Positions 23,272 to 35,005 are shown, numbered from the stretch's first letter. The stretch: DNA of 64,000 nt from Pontibacter beigongshangensis (GCF_014332515.1 NZ_VFSD01000001.1:372001-436000), one strand, 5' to 3'. Program-made: numbers and translations. The notes: generated from the letters alone by a model not told the origin.

Positions 23272-24564
23272 ATGCTTGTACACACCACCCAAATACCATT
23301 TGCTGATCTGCCTGTTCCGCCAGATGACTTCAGGCTGAAGGCGCTTGCCTGGGCCGGTCAGTTTCCGTTGGTGGCCTACTACAACGCAAATCAGATTCCG
23401 TATCCTTACCATGGGTTTGATCATTTTCTGGCGATTTCGGCTGGGGCTCCCATTGCCCTCGATCAGGAACAGGTGTTTGAGAGCATCCGGCACTTGCTGC
23501 AGCAGCAGGAGAACATATGGTGCGGTTACCTGGCCTATGACCTGAAGAACCAGGTGGAGAAACTTCAGAGCCACAACCGCGACCAAGTTGGCTTTCCGCT
23601 GGTCATGTTTTTTGAGCCGGAGGCTATTATTTGCTTTAACAGCAGCAGCATAAGTATCTGCTGCAAAGACGGGAAAGAGACAGAGCTGATCGCTACTATC
23701 GCTGCCACTCCTACTCCTGCCCCTGCGCCACCGCATCGGATAACTATGCAGCAGAAGGTAACGCCGGAGGCGTATAAAGCCAACGTGGAGCAGATCAGGC
23801 AGCATATCCTGGAAGGCGATGTGTACGAGCTGAATTACTGCATCGAGTTTTTTGCTGAGCAGGTGCAACTGGAGCCGCTGGGGCTGTTCCTGTCGCTGAG
23901 CCAGGCTTCTCCCACGCCGTTTGCGGGTTACCTGAAGTATGAGGACAAATATCTGCTGTGCGCCTCACCGGAGCGGTTTCTCAAAAAAACCGGTAGCAAA
24001 TTAATTTCGCAGCCTATCAAGGGAACCATCCGAAGAGGTGCCACTCCTAAAGAAGATGCGCAACTGCAGCACCAGCTCCGCAACGACGAAAAAGAACTGG
24101 CCGAAAACATGATGATCATGGACCTGGTCCGCAACGATCTGCGGAAGTCCTGCGCGACCGGCACTGTAAAAGTAGAGGAGATGTTCGGCATTTACGGCTT
24201 CCGGCAGGTGTCTCAGATGATCACCACCGTGACCGGCGAGCTGCGGCCGGCCTGCGATCTGGCAGATGCCCTGAAAGGAGCCTTCCCGATGGGCAGCATG
24301 ACCGGAGCGCCTAAAATAAAAGCCATGGAAATAATTGAGGAACTGGAGACGAGCCGGCGCGGCCTCTTCTCTGGGGCCTTCGGTTACATAAAGCCCGGCC
24401 AGGACTGCGATTTCAATGTGGTTATTCGAAGCCTGCAATACAATGCCGGCAGCGGCTACCTGTCCTTTATGGTTGGCAGTGCCATTACCTACGACTCAGA
24501 CCCGCAACGGGAATACGACGAATGCCTGCTAAAAGCCAAAGCCATGATGCAGGTGCTTTCCTGA
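23272..24564 (+). CDS. pabB: Aminodeoxychorismate synthase component I (PabB-like)
   Basis: 430 residues from ATG 23272; a TTG 36 bases upstream lies inside a dispersed repeat and is rejected. The chorismate-binding domain is clear: PIKGTIRRGATP, DEKELAENMMIMDLVRNDL, FPMGSMTGAPKIKAMEIIEE, GLFSGAFGYI and a C-terminal YDECLLKAKAM. The PIKGT segment (with Lys) is typical of PabB rather than of anthranilate synthase. With a glutamine amidotransferase partner it makes 4-amino-4-deoxychorismate for folate. No pabA or pabC is adjacent. Confidence 0.88.
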   Translation: MLVHTTQIPFADLPVPPDDFRLKALAWAGQFPLVAYYNANQIPYPYHGFDHFLAISAGAPIALDQEQVFESIRHLLQQQENIWCGYLAYDLKNQVEKLQSHNRDQVGFPLVMFFEPEAIICFNSSSISICCKDGKETELIATIAATPTPAPAPPHRITMQQKVTPEAYKANVEQIRQHILEGDVYELNYCIEFFAEQVQLEPLGLFLSLSQASPTPFAGYLKYEDKYLLCASPERFLKKTGSKLISQPIKGTIRRGATPKEDAQLQHQLRNDEKELAENMMIMDLVRNDLRKSCATGTVKVEEMFGIYGFRQVSQMITTVTGELRPACDLADALKGAFPMGSMTGAPKIKAMEIIEELETSRRGLFSGAFGYIKPGQDCDFNVVIRSLQYNAGSGYLSFMVGSAITYDSDPQREYDECLLKAKAMMQVLS

Positions 24565-24579
24565 GGAGGCACGCTGCGG

Positions 24580-24620
24580 AGATTGGGAAATGTGAAGATT
24601 GGGAAATGTGAAGATGAGGG
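24580..24620. repeat. 16-bp tandem repeat
   Basis: Two perfect copies of AGATTGGGAAATGTGA plus a partial third, starting 16 bp after the pabB stop codon. Confidence 0.8.
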
Positions 24621-24792
24621 TATTTGAGAGTGGATCTCAGAGAACTTTTTATTCTTAACTCTTCACTCCATAGTATCTTATAACTGCCAAAAAGGTCTTG
24701 TATTGTATTCCGAGGCTCTTTGTATTTTAGCCGGGGAGAGGCAGGACGCTGCTTATGGTCCGGGAGGATCTGGGAAAAAACTGGCGGCTCCA

Positions 24793-24835
24793 CAAAAAAA
24801 CCCTTGTTACTCTGGTTGCGCCAGAGTAACAAGGG
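24793..24835 (-). terminator. Intrinsic terminator of gdhA
   Basis: Perfect 15-bp arms CCCTTGTTACTCTGG and CCAGAGTAACAAGGG with a 5-nt loop. On the minus strand it is followed by a run of seven T, so it terminates gdhA; it may also stop pabB transcription. Confidence 0.9.
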
Positions 24836-24862
24836 GTAAAACTCCAAAAGAGTAGGGCTTTA

Positions 24863-26606
<1,744 letters not shown>

Positions 26607-27095
26607 CTATGGCATGGGGCGCCCGACCGGGAGTGTTCTCTTTAACACCGGGTGCAGCAAATAATAGAGCATGGCCCCGGTAGGAAGCGCCAGCAGCAGC
26701 CAGGCCACCACCGCCACCAGGTTCGCCAACCAAAGTTTTTGCAGCGCCTCCAGCCAGTCGGCCTTAAACATGAAGGTTATCTCATCCAGAGAAAAACGCA
26801 ACTCTTCCAGGTTAAAAAGTAAAATGCCCGCCCTGGCATAGGGTATAAGCAGCAGCAACTGCAGTGGCTGCATCAGGTAGCTGATCAGGATGGAAGCTCC
26901 AATGTTCAGGCGAAGTCTGGCAGCCACTAGCGTAACAAGTATCGTGGTGGTGCCAAGAGCTGGAATTATCCCAATCACAGCCCCCACCGCACAGGTCAGG
27001 GCAAGTTTATGGGGCGTCATCCCTTGCCGGAGCAACTGTAGGAGCGGTTGCGTTATGCGTCGTTTAAAGAAACCTGTAGTTGTAGGGCCTGTCAA
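26607..27095 (-). CDS. DUF2062 membrane protein
   Basis: 162 residues with three or four hydrophobic helices. The signature TPHKLALTCAVGAVIGIIPALG and the ISYLMQPLQLLLLIPYARAG segment match DUF2062 proteins. The function is unknown; in several Bacteroidota such a domain is fused to or next to lipid or glycan transferases. No such partner is adjacent here. The C-terminus ends in a basic tail. Confidence 0.8.
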   Translation of the reverse strand: MTGPTTTGFFKRRITQPLLQLLRQGMTPHKLALTCAVGAVIGIIPALGTTTILVTLVAARLRLNIGASILISYLMQPLQLLLLIPYARAGILLFNLEELRFSLDEITFMFKADWLEALQKLWLANLVAVVAWLLLALPTGAMLYYLLHPVLKRTLPVGRPMP

Positions 27096-27284
27096 ATCTG
27101 AGTGTGCTTATTAGTTGCAAGACTCTGCTCCTGCAGCAATAGTTGCAGGCAGCAGGAACGAATTTGCTGGTTTTTATACCGTTTGGAGTTAAAAGTAACC
27201 TTTTTCAGCTTAAAAAAACTGTTCCTTTACCAAATAAAGCATAGCAAATATGGTGGCAGAAAGTAAAGAAAGTCTGCTCCCTCT

Positions 27285-27327
27285 GGATTATTTGAATGAA
27301 AAAGCCCCTCCGGAGGTTTTGCTGCTA
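27285..27327 (-). repeat. CCGGAG dispersed repeat, copy 5
   Basis: Minus-oriented, near-consensus copy: GGATTATTTGAATGAAAAAG, CCCCTCCGGAGG, TTTTGCTGCTAC. It lies in the divergent gap 27096-27526 between the DUF2062 gene and the first outer-membrane protein gene. I see no gene in the gap. Confidence 0.85.
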
Positions 27328-27526
27328 CTGGCCAGTAAAACTTCCTTTTCAGCAAATCACTCAACGTATTTTCTGCCCCAGGTGTGCGGGTCAGGTACTG
27401 GGGCAGGCCCATATAGCGCGCATGCTTTATCCCATGCGCTGATAATATTTTTTTGCTGACCGGTTAAACTTAGCGGGCAGCGGCAGGTCTAACATCGAAA
27501 ATCGACCATATCTTATATTCCCTGCA

Positions 27527-30409
27527 ATGAAAAGACTGCTACCTCTCCTCTTCCTATTTGTGTTTGTGCAGGCAAAGGCGCAGCAGGTAGCAGTACAAGG
27601 CACCGTACAAAGCAAGCTAACTGAAGAAACCCTGCCGGGTGCCAGCATCATGCTGCTGCGGCAAGCCGACTCTGTGCGCACGGTTACCATTACCGACAAG
27701 GATGGTCAGTTCCGGTTCGAGAAAGTGGCGGCGGGCAGCTACCACCTGCTCATCAACTATATCGGCTACAAACCTTTTTCCCGAGCCATCCAGGTGCAGC
27801 AGCGCGACCTGAACCTGGGGCAGCTGGTGCTCGAAGATGAGGCCACCACCATGAAGGAGGTGGAAGTAGTGGGGCAGATCCCGATGGGAGAACAGAAAGG
27901 AGACACCACGCAGTTTAATGCGGCCGCCTTTAAGGTGGCGCCCGATGCCAGCGCCGAAGACCTGGTGACCAAATTGCCTGGTGTGGTGATCGTGGACGGC
28001 AAAATTCAGGCGCAGGGTGAGGAGGTAAGGCAGGTCCTTGTAGATGGCAAGCGCTTTTTTGGCGAAGATGCGGACGCAGCCCTCCGGAACCTGCCGGCCG
28101 AGGTGATCGAGAACATCCAGATTTTTGACAAGAAAAGCGACCAGGCCGAGTTCAGCGGTTTTGACGATGGCAACCGGGCCAAAACCATTAACATTGTCAC
28201 AAAGCCAAACCGCCGGCAGGGGCAGTTCGGGAAAGTGGCGGCGGGTTATGGCACCGACGAGCGCTACATGGCCGGCGCGAGCGTGAATGTGTTTAAAGGC
28301 GACCGCCGCTTTACCTTCACGGGTATTACCAACAACATCAACATGCAGGATTTCTCGGCTGGCGAGGCTCCCGGCGGTGGCATGCGCGGGCGAAGAGGGC
28401 AGCGAGGCGGCGGCGGCGGCGGGGCCACAAACGGGATTTCCACTATCAACAACTTCCGTCTGAACTACAACGATACCTGGGGCAAGAAAATAGAGACCAG
28501 CGGCACCTACTCTTTCAGCAATAACCGCAATACCAATAACACGGCCCGTTACAGAGATTATATCAATACGTCCTTTCTGAACCAGGAAACCTTCGACAAC
28601 AGTTACAACACAAACACTAACGTCAGCCACCATTTTCAACTGCGCCTGGAGTACAAGATAAACGAACGGAACAGGTTGCTGGTCACCCCTAGCCTTTCTG
28701 CCAACAGTACCGACGCATTTTCCAGGTCTTCGGCCGTTTCGTTGTACGATACCCTTTTTGCGGAGGCTACGGAGTTTGAAGAGGCAATTTACAGCCAGAC
28801 CGAGCTTACCCGCTCCCAAACCTTAAACAACTCCGAAAACGGAAGCTATAGCTTTAACAACAACATCAACTACAGCCATCGGTTCACAAAGCCCGGTCGA
28901 ACTGTATCCACCAGCCTCAGCACCAGCTATAGCCTGAACGATGGCACCGTTTTCCGGCTGAATGATGTGGTGGATGTGGAGCGGCCTGACCGGAACAAAA
29001 ACCTGGACCAGCGCATACTCACCGAAAGAGCGAACCTTTCGTGGCGCGGCAATGTGGCTTTTGCGGAGCCAGTGGGGGAACAAGGGCGGCTGCAGCTGGA
29101 GTACCAACTGAGCAACCGCAACGACGACTCCGACAGGCTTACCTATGATCTGGTGGAGCAAACCGGTTTATACAGCTTCTTTAACCCCTACTACAGCAAT
29201 TCCTCTGTAAGCGATTACCTGACACACGAAGCCAAAAGCAGCTACCAGTACAACTCCGAAAAAGTGCGGCTGCAGCTGGAAACACAGTACCAGATAGCGA
29301 ACCTGCAGAACGAGCGGGTGTACCCCACCGAGTACGAGATGAACACTACCTTCCACCGCGTACTGCCCACAGCGCAACTGGAGTACAAGTTCTCCAAAAC
29401 CAAAAATCTGCAACTCGACTACCGCACCGCCACCAATGCGCCCACCATTACACAACTCCAGGACGTGCTCGACAATACCAACCCGTTGCGCTTCCGGATT
29501 GGAAATCCTGATCTGGTGCAGTCTTACCAGAACAACATGAACCTGCGCTATCGGTCGTTTAATGCAGAGACAAACCGGGTCTTCTCGGCCTTTGTTACAG
29601 GCTCCCTCACCAACAACTACATCACCAACAGCACCTCCGATGCCAGGCCAGAGGATGTGCCGGCAGGTGTCGACATTTTGCGGGGTGCGCAGATTATCCG
29701 CCCCGTCAACCTGAACGGCAGCTGGAACACGAGAGCCTTTGTGAGCTATGGGCAGCCCATAAAAGCCATTAAAACCAATGTGAACCTGACCGGCGGCCTG
29801 GGCTATTCCCGCACGCCCGGCCTGATCAATAACGAGCTTAACTTTTCGAACACCACCAACTACCGCCTCGGCACCAGCCTTAGCAGCAACATCAGCGAGA
29901 AGATCGATTTCAACTTATCGACCAGCGCCAATTACAACGTGGTTACCAATACGGTTCCTTCCAGAGCCGGCGCGAACAACAACTTCTTTAACCAGTCTAC
30001 GCAGCTGCGGGCCAACATTATTTTCTGGAAAGGCATTGTGTACCGTACCGAGCTGGCCCACCAGTTCAATTCAGGTTTATCGTCGGGCTACAACAACAGT
30101 TTTATGCTCTGGAACATGAGCATGAGCAAAAAAATGCTGAAAAATCAGCGCGGTGAACTCAGCCTGAGCGTGAACGATGTGCTTGGCCAGAATGTCAGCA
30201 TTGCCCGGAACATCAATACCAACTATATAGAAGATGTGCAGTCTACGGTGCTGCAGCGGTTTTTCATGATGACGTTTTCTTATAACATCCGCAAGTTTGG
30301 CGGTGCCGGTATGCCTGGCCAGGAGCGCGGCCGGGAAGGCAGGGAGCGCAGCAACTTCCGAGAAGGAGGCGGTGGTGGTGGTTATGGTGGCGGAAGAAGC
30401 CGGGAGTAA
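27527..30409 (+). CDS. Outer-membrane beta-barrel protein with carboxypeptidase-like domain (paralog 1)
   Basis: 960 residues. Signal peptide (about 1-19), carboxypeptidase-like regulatory beta-sandwich (about 22-105), TonB-plug-like region (about 110-220: TQFNAAAFKVAPDASAEDLV, VRQVLVDGKRFFGEDADAAL) and a large C-terminal beta-barrel of the OMP family 3 type. A Gly/Arg-rich loop (GGGMRGRRGQRGGGGGG, about residues 284-300) and a Gly/Arg tail ending GGGRSRE are unusual. No TonB box is evident. It is probably an outer-membrane receptor-like barrel with an unknown ligand. It is a tandem paralog of the next gene. Confidence 0.85.
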   Translation: MKRLLPLLFLFVFVQAKAQQVAVQGTVQSKLTEETLPGASIMLLRQADSVRTVTITDKDGQFRFEKVAAGSYHLLINYIGYKPFSRAIQVQQRDLNLGQLVLEDEATTMKEVEVVGQIPMGEQKGDTTQFNAAAFKVAPDASAEDLVTKLPGVVIVDGKIQAQGEEVRQVLVDGKRFFGEDADAALRNLPAEVIENIQIFDKKSDQAEFSGFDDGNRAKTINIVTKPNRRQGQFGKVAAGYGTDERYMAGASVNVFKGDRRFTFTGITNNINMQDFSAGEAPGGGMRGRRGQRGGGGGGATNGISTINNFRLNYNDTWGKKIETSGTYSFSNNRNTNNTARYRDYINTSFLNQETFDNSYNTNTNVSHHFQLRLEYKINERNRLLVTPSLSANSTDAFSRSSAVSLYDTLFAEATEFEEAIYSQTELTRSQTLNNSENGSYSFNNNINYSHRFTKPGRTVSTSLSTSYSLNDGTVFRLNDVVDVERPDRNKNLDQRILTERANLSWRGNVAFAEPVGEQGRLQLEYQLSNRNDDSDRLTYDLVEQTGLYSFFNPYYSNSSVSDYLTHEAKSSYQYNSEKVRLQLETQYQIANLQNERVYPTEYEMNTTFHRVLPTAQLEYKFSKTKNLQLDYRTATNAPTITQLQDVLDNTNPLRFRIGNPDLVQSYQNNMNLRYRSFNAETNRVFSAFVTGSLTNNYITNSTSDARPEDVPAGVDILRGAQIIRPVNLNGSWNTRAFVSYGQPIKAIKTNVNLTGGLGYSRTPGLINNELNFSNTTNYRLGTSLSSNISEKIDFNLSTSANYNVVTNTVPSRAGANNNFFNQSTQLRANIIFWKGIVYRTELAHQFNSGLSSGYNNSFMLWNMSMSKKMLKNQRGELSLSVNDVLGQNVSIARNINTNYIEDVQSTVLQRFFMMTFSYNIRKFGGAGMPGQERGREGRERSNFREGGGGGGYGGGRSRE

Positions 30410-30502
30410 AGCCAGTTAGGGCACCTGCCAATATTAGCCCTCGCTAAGCTTGCTCAGGAGAAATCCCAGACAGCCTAAAAATGTGCCGTAGTCTGCAACT
30501 TC

Positions 30503-30550
30503 TGGATTATTTGAATGAATATCGCCCTCCAGAGCTTTCTGTTGCTGCTG
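30503..30550 (-). repeat. CCGGAG dispersed repeat, copy 6
   Basis: Minus-oriented copy with the core changed to CCCTCCAGAGC, and GCTGCTG at the far end. It is immediately followed by the plus-oriented copy 7, forming an inverted pair. Confidence 0.75.
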
Positions 30551-30555
30551 ACCTG

Positions 30556-30600
30556 CAGGAGCAGAATGCTCCGGAGGGGCTTTTTGATTCAAATAATTGC
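30556..30600 (+). repeat. CCGGAG dispersed repeat, copy 7
   Basis: Plus-oriented: AGCAGAATGCTCCGGAGG, GGCTTTTTGATTCAAATAAT. Paired head-to-head with copy 6 between the two outer-membrane protein genes; the pair can fold into a hairpin of about 98 nt. Confidence 0.85.
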
Positions 30601-30876
30601 CCCACAACCACCCAACTCACCTAACATCCGGCTCCTGGGCGGCTAAGCCCGGAAACCTCCCTCATCCTCTTACCCGACCTCTCTCCATCAGCGCCCAGGC
30701 AGCCAGCAGCTCGTCTTCTTCGATAACTCCCACCAGTATTAAAACAATAAAATGACTTGGCAATCAACTGGTTAGGTGAGTATGGATGCATAAATAAAAT
30801 TATTTTACGATCCGCTAAACTTTTTACGTTTCTGCTTGTCCAATATGGCAACTAGGATACGCATTTATTATAAAGA

Positions 30877-33666
30877 ATGAAAAAATTGATACTACTCCTG
30901 ATCGCGCTGATCAGTATTATGCAGGCTTCTGCACAGACGAGAACCTACTCGGTTTCGGGCACCGTCAAGAGCCAGCAGGAAAACATAACGTTGCCAGGTG
31001 CCAGTGTGGTGCTTACCAGCAATTCGGATGCCTACCAGACAGGGGCCGCTACCAACCCTGACGGCGAATTCAGCATCGATAATGTGGCTCCCGGAGAATA
31101 TATCCTCTCCATTAATTATGTCGGGTTTAAAGCCTTTAGCCGTACGGTGCGGGTACAGAACACTGACGTAAGACTGGGCCAACTGGCATTGGAAGGTGAA
31201 GCCATGAGTATAAGAGAAGTGGAGGTGTTTGGCCGCGTGCCCCTGGGGGAGCAAAGAGGCGACACCACTTCGTTTAATGCCAAGGCCTTTAAAACGGCCC
31301 CCGATGCCAGCGTGGAGGACCTCGTAACAAAAATGCCTGGCATCACGATTCAGGATGGAGTGGTGCAGGCGCAGGGCGAGGACGTGAAGCAGATAATGAT
31401 CGACGGCAAGCGCTATGGCGGCTCTGACGTGAGCTCAGCCTTACGGAACCTGCCTTCTGACATGATAGAAAGTGTGGAGGTGCTCGACAGGCAAAGCGAC
31501 CAGGCCGCCTTTAGCGGCTTCGACGATGGCAACCGCGAAAAGACCCTTAATTTTGTTACCCGCAAAGACCGCCGCAAAGGCCAGTCCGGGAAAATATCGG
31601 CGGGCTATGGCACCGACGACCGCTACATGGTAGGGGCTGCCCTCAATTTCTTCGACAACGACCGTAAGATTACCCTCATGGGCCTTACCAATAACATCAA
31701 CATGTTCGATTTCTCTATTGGCGAGACACCCGGAGGAGGCATGCGCGGCCGCAGAGGCGGCTGGGGCGGTGGTTCTCCCAACGGCATCATCTCCACCAAC
31801 ACCCTTGGAGCCAACTATAACGACATGTGGGGAAAGAAAATAGAGGTAACCAGCAGCTATAATTTTACTTCCAGAGATGTGTTTAACCGCGAAGACCGGC
31901 TCCGGGATTTTACGGCAGGCGAACAGGTAGGCAACCAGCTGGTGGAGCGGAATCTTAACAACAACCAGGAGAACAGCCACCGTCTTAACCTGCGCTTGCA
32001 ATACAACATCAACGAGAACAACAGGCTTCTGGTAACCCCTAACATCTCGGTGCAACAGAACAAATCGCAGGTCAACGGGCTTTCTCAACTGTATAATCCC
32101 GAAAGATCGCTTCTTACGAATTCAGAGACCATTAACAACTCCGAAAACGCGAACCTGAATTTCAACAACAACCTCCTGTATTCGCACCGGTTTGGTAAGC
32201 CCGGCCGTGTTTTCACCACCAATATCAACACCTCTTATGGCAACACCAGCCAGGACAACTACTTTATTGAGAACTCAGTCAACAACATAGACCCTGAAAG
32301 GAATGCCAACCGGAACCAGTACAACGATATTGACCGGAACAACTTCTCGTGGTCGGGCAATGCGTCTATTTCGGAGCGGGTTGGCGAGAAGGCGTTGGTG
32401 CAGATGGAGTACAGCATCGGAAACCAGCGAAACGACTCCGACAGAAGAACCTACGACCAGGACCCGAACCCGGAATCTGAGCTGCACAACCAGCTGAATG
32501 TGCCCCTGAGCAGTACCTTCAAAAGCGATTACCTGTCGCAGAGCGTTGGCCCGAGCTACCAGTACCGCTCCGACAATACCAGGCTGCAGCTAAACGCCAA
32601 ATACCAGTACGCCACGCTGCAGAGCAACACCGTGTACCCGGAGCCCTTTAACATCAAGCGCCATTTCTCCAACGTTCTTCCGTCGGCAGAGCTGGAACAT
32701 AAATTCTCGCCCACGCGCAGCCTGAACATTAATTTCCGGACCGGCACCAACGTGCCATCGGCAGAGCAGCTGCAGGAAGTGCTGGATATAACCAGGCCGC
32801 TGCAGGTAACCATCGGCAATGCCAACCTGGACCAGGATTACCAGAACAGGCTGTTTATGCGCTACCGCAGCTTTAACCCGGAAACGAACAAGATGTTCTT
32901 TTTAGGCATGTTCGGCACCGTGACCCAGAATTATATCGGCAACAGCGTGTACGACAACCCGCCGGCCGAGCTGGTAGAGGGGTATTCGCTGCAGCCAGGA
33001 GCCCGGCTGGTTCGCCGCGAGAACATGGACGGTTTCTGGAATGTCCGTTCCTTCTTTAACTACGGCCAGCCTGTTAATTTTATCAGCTCTAACATAAACG
33101 TGCGCGGGTCTGTGGGCTACAACAGAACGCCAGGCCTGATAAATAATGAGTCGAACTTTGCCAACCGCACCGATTTTGGGATTGGCCTGAACCTGAGCAG
33201 CAACATCAGCGAGAACATTGATTTTAACATTGGCACCAACTCCAACTATAATATTGTTAAAAATACGCACGCAGCCTCTGCCCGTAACAACAACAATTAT
33301 TTCGCACAGTATTCAAACATGCGTCTGAGCTGGATTTTCTGGAAAGGCTTTGTGTACCGCACCGAGGTGGCCCACCAGTACAACTCGGGCGTAACCGCTG
33401 GCGCAGACAACAACTTCACGCTCTGGAACATGAGCGTAGGCAAGAAGTTCCTGAAAGACAACAAAGGAGAGATCAGCCTGAGCGTGAATGACCTGCTGAA
33501 CGAGAACACCAGCTTCTATCAGAATGTGACGGAATCTTATGTGGAAGACGTGCGGTCTACGGTGCTGCAGCGCTTCTTTATGCTGACATTTACCTACAAC
33601 CTGCGCAGCTACTCCGCCGCAGACGCTCCTGACACGCGCAACGAACGGGGCGGCCGCCGGTTCTAA
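30877..33666 (+). CDS. Outer-membrane beta-barrel protein with carboxypeptidase-like domain (paralog 2)
   Basis: 929 residues, colinear with paralog 1: signal peptide (1-19), carboxypeptidase-like domain, the plug-like segment TSFNAKAFKTAPDASVEDLV and QIMIDGKRYGGSDVSSAL, and the same C-terminal barrel (SVNDLLNENTSFYQNV, VLQRFFMLTFTYNLR). It keeps a shorter Gly/Arg-rich loop (GGGMRGRRGGWGGG) at the same place but lacks the Gly-rich C-terminal tail. The tandem arrangement indicates duplication; divergence is spread along the protein, so it is not recent. Its terminator is at 33685. Confidence 0.85.
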   Translation: MKKLILLLIALISIMQASAQTRTYSVSGTVKSQQENITLPGASVVLTSNSDAYQTGAATNPDGEFSIDNVAPGEYILSINYVGFKAFSRTVRVQNTDVRLGQLALEGEAMSIREVEVFGRVPLGEQRGDTTSFNAKAFKTAPDASVEDLVTKMPGITIQDGVVQAQGEDVKQIMIDGKRYGGSDVSSALRNLPSDMIESVEVLDRQSDQAAFSGFDDGNREKTLNFVTRKDRRKGQSGKISAGYGTDDRYMVGAALNFFDNDRKITLMGLTNNINMFDFSIGETPGGGMRGRRGGWGGGSPNGIISTNTLGANYNDMWGKKIEVTSSYNFTSRDVFNREDRLRDFTAGEQVGNQLVERNLNNNQENSHRLNLRLQYNINENNRLLVTPNISVQQNKSQVNGLSQLYNPERSLLTNSETINNSENANLNFNNNLLYSHRFGKPGRVFTTNINTSYGNTSQDNYFIENSVNNIDPERNANRNQYNDIDRNNFSWSGNASISERVGEKALVQMEYSIGNQRNDSDRRTYDQDPNPESELHNQLNVPLSSTFKSDYLSQSVGPSYQYRSDNTRLQLNAKYQYATLQSNTVYPEPFNIKRHFSNVLPSAELEHKFSPTRSLNINFRTGTNVPSAEQLQEVLDITRPLQVTIGNANLDQDYQNRLFMRYRSFNPETNKMFFLGMFGTVTQNYIGNSVYDNPPAELVEGYSLQPGARLVRRENMDGFWNVRSFFNYGQPVNFISSNINVRGSVGYNRTPGLINNESNFANRTDFGIGLNLSSNISENIDFNIGTNSNYNIVKNTHAASARNNNNYFAQYSNMRLSWIFWKGFVYRTEVAHQYNSGVTAGADNNFTLWNMSVGKKFLKDNKGEISLSVNDLLNENTSFYQNVTESYVEDVRSTVLQRFFMLTFTYNLRSYSAADAPDTRNERGGRRF

Positions 33667-33684
33667 ACATGTATATCTCATTTT

Positions 33685-33726
33685 AACTAAAAGAGGCAAG
33701 GCTGATTAGCTTTGCCTCTTTTAGTT
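33685..33726 (+). terminator. Intrinsic terminator after paralog 2
   Basis: Perfect 15-bp arms AACTAAAAGAGGCAA and TTGCCTCTTTTAGTT, loop 12 nt, 18 bp after the stop. Confidence 0.85.
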
Positions 33727-33731
33727 TCTGG

Positions 33732-33776
33732 TGCAGCAGCAAAACCTCCGGAGGGGCGTTTTGATTAGAATAATTA
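33732..33776 (+). repeat. CCGGAG dispersed repeat, copy 8
   Basis: Plus-oriented, near-perfect copy: GCAGCAGCAAAACCTCCGG, AGGGGCGTTTTGATTAGAA, TAATTA. It follows directly after the terminator of the outer-membrane protein gene. Confidence 0.9.
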
Positions 33777-33833
33777 ATATGTTTATCTGACAGCATCTTG
33801 TTAACCTCTGATAGGGGTAAGCACGCCTTCAGG

Positions 33834-34949
33834 CTACTCTTTCTTTTTCTGTCCGATGCCGAAAAACCGTTTTAGCTTAATCAGGTCAAAAGCATGCTCT
33901 TCTGTACCTTCAGTGCCGAGCAGATAGGCGTAAGGGGAAAGCTTGTCGTTGTTGTCGCAGAAAATTTTGAACATGCCAAGCATAGGCACAGACACAAACA
34001 TGCCGGGCAGCCCCCAGATCATACCTCCTACCACAATGCTCAGAATCGTGAAGAGGGGGTTTATCTTCACGCGGCTCCCTGTGATGTTCGGGGTCAGGAT
34101 ATTGTTTTCGGTAAACTGCACCAGCAGGAAAAAAATAGTTACGCCCAGAACCTTTTGCAAATCGCCCTGCACTACCAGCGTGTAAAGCAGCGGGATGGCC
34201 CCGCCAATAAGAGTTCCGAAATACGGAATGAAGTTCAGGAGCGCAGAAATAATGCCGAGCAGAATGGCATATTCCACACCGATAATAAGCAGGCCGGCCG
34301 AATTGATGAAACATAGAATAAGGATGACGGTAACCACGCCCCCCATGTAGCGCTTAGTTACCTGGGCAATTTCATCGATAATGCGCTGGGCTTTGCTATG
34401 CGCGTAAGATGGGATAAGCCTGAAAATAAAATTTTCGAACTTATTGCGGTAATACAGCATCAGGAAGGTGTACACGGGCATAAGGCCGAACTTGGTGACG
34501 GTGCCTGTGATGGCCAGAAGCACACCTGCCAGTACACTGCCGCTAAACTCCAGCGCATTCGAAACCTGCTTCCGTAGCCAATATTCATTGCCAGGATCGG
34601 TATCGTTGAATTTCCGGTCCAGCACGTGCTGCAGTTTATCGAGGTTTTGGAGGGCCTTCTCCTGCAGTGCCGGAAAGTCGTCCAGAAACATGGCCAGCTG
34701 CTTATAGAGCATTACCGTAAGCACCGAAAGCAAGGCCATACTTACCAGAATGGTGGCCAGATTGGCCAAAATGCGGGGCACCCCCCACCGTTCGAGTATT
34801 TTTACAACCGGGTACAGAAGATAGGCAAAGAGCATGGCCATGATAATGGGGTACAAAAACGCCCTTGCCTCTACCAGTACATACACGAGCATGATCAGGA
34901 ACAGCAACCCGTATGTCATTCTTCTCAACCGATCATAACTTTTTCCCAT
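33834..34949 (-). CDS. AI-2E family transporter
   Basis: 371 residues with about eight transmembrane segments: two at the N-terminus, one near 60-85 and four or five after 140, separated by a soluble region (about 88-135). The motif PYFGTLIGGAIP (about 242-253) and the GLPGMFVSVPMLG segment near the C-terminus are typical of the PF01594 family. Members include AI-2 exporters and Na+/H+ antiporters; the substrate here is unknown. The tail is basic and cytoplasmic. Confidence 0.88.
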   Translation of the reverse strand: MGKSYDRLRRMTYGLLFLIMLVYVLVEARAFLYPIIMAMLFAYLLYPVVKILERWGVPRILANLATILVSMALLSVLTVMLYKQLAMFLDDFPALQEKALQNLDKLQHVLDRKFNDTDPGNEYWLRKQVSNALEFSGSVLAGVLLAITGTVTKFGLMPVYTFLMLYYRNKFENFIFRLIPSYAHSKAQRIIDEIAQVTKRYMGGVVTVILILCFINSAGLLIIGVEYAILLGIISALLNFIPYFGTLIGGAIPLLYTLVVQGDLQKVLGVTIFFLLVQFTENNILTPNITGSRVKINPLFTILSIVVGGMIWGLPGMFVSVPMLGMFKIFCDNNDKLSPYAYLLGTEGTEEHAFDLIKLKRFFGIGQKKKE

Positions 34950-35005
34950 ATTCCCAATACTGAAAAATAAGTAAAAAGATATATTTGTTCCTCCACCTTC
35001 TTATA

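Noticed and set aside
27617-28819. 400-codon minus-strand ORF opposite the first outer-membrane protein gene
   Set aside because: It is the antisense of a long GC-rich coding region; residue composition is unnatural and there is no start region, unlike the plus-strand gene with clear signal peptide and domains.
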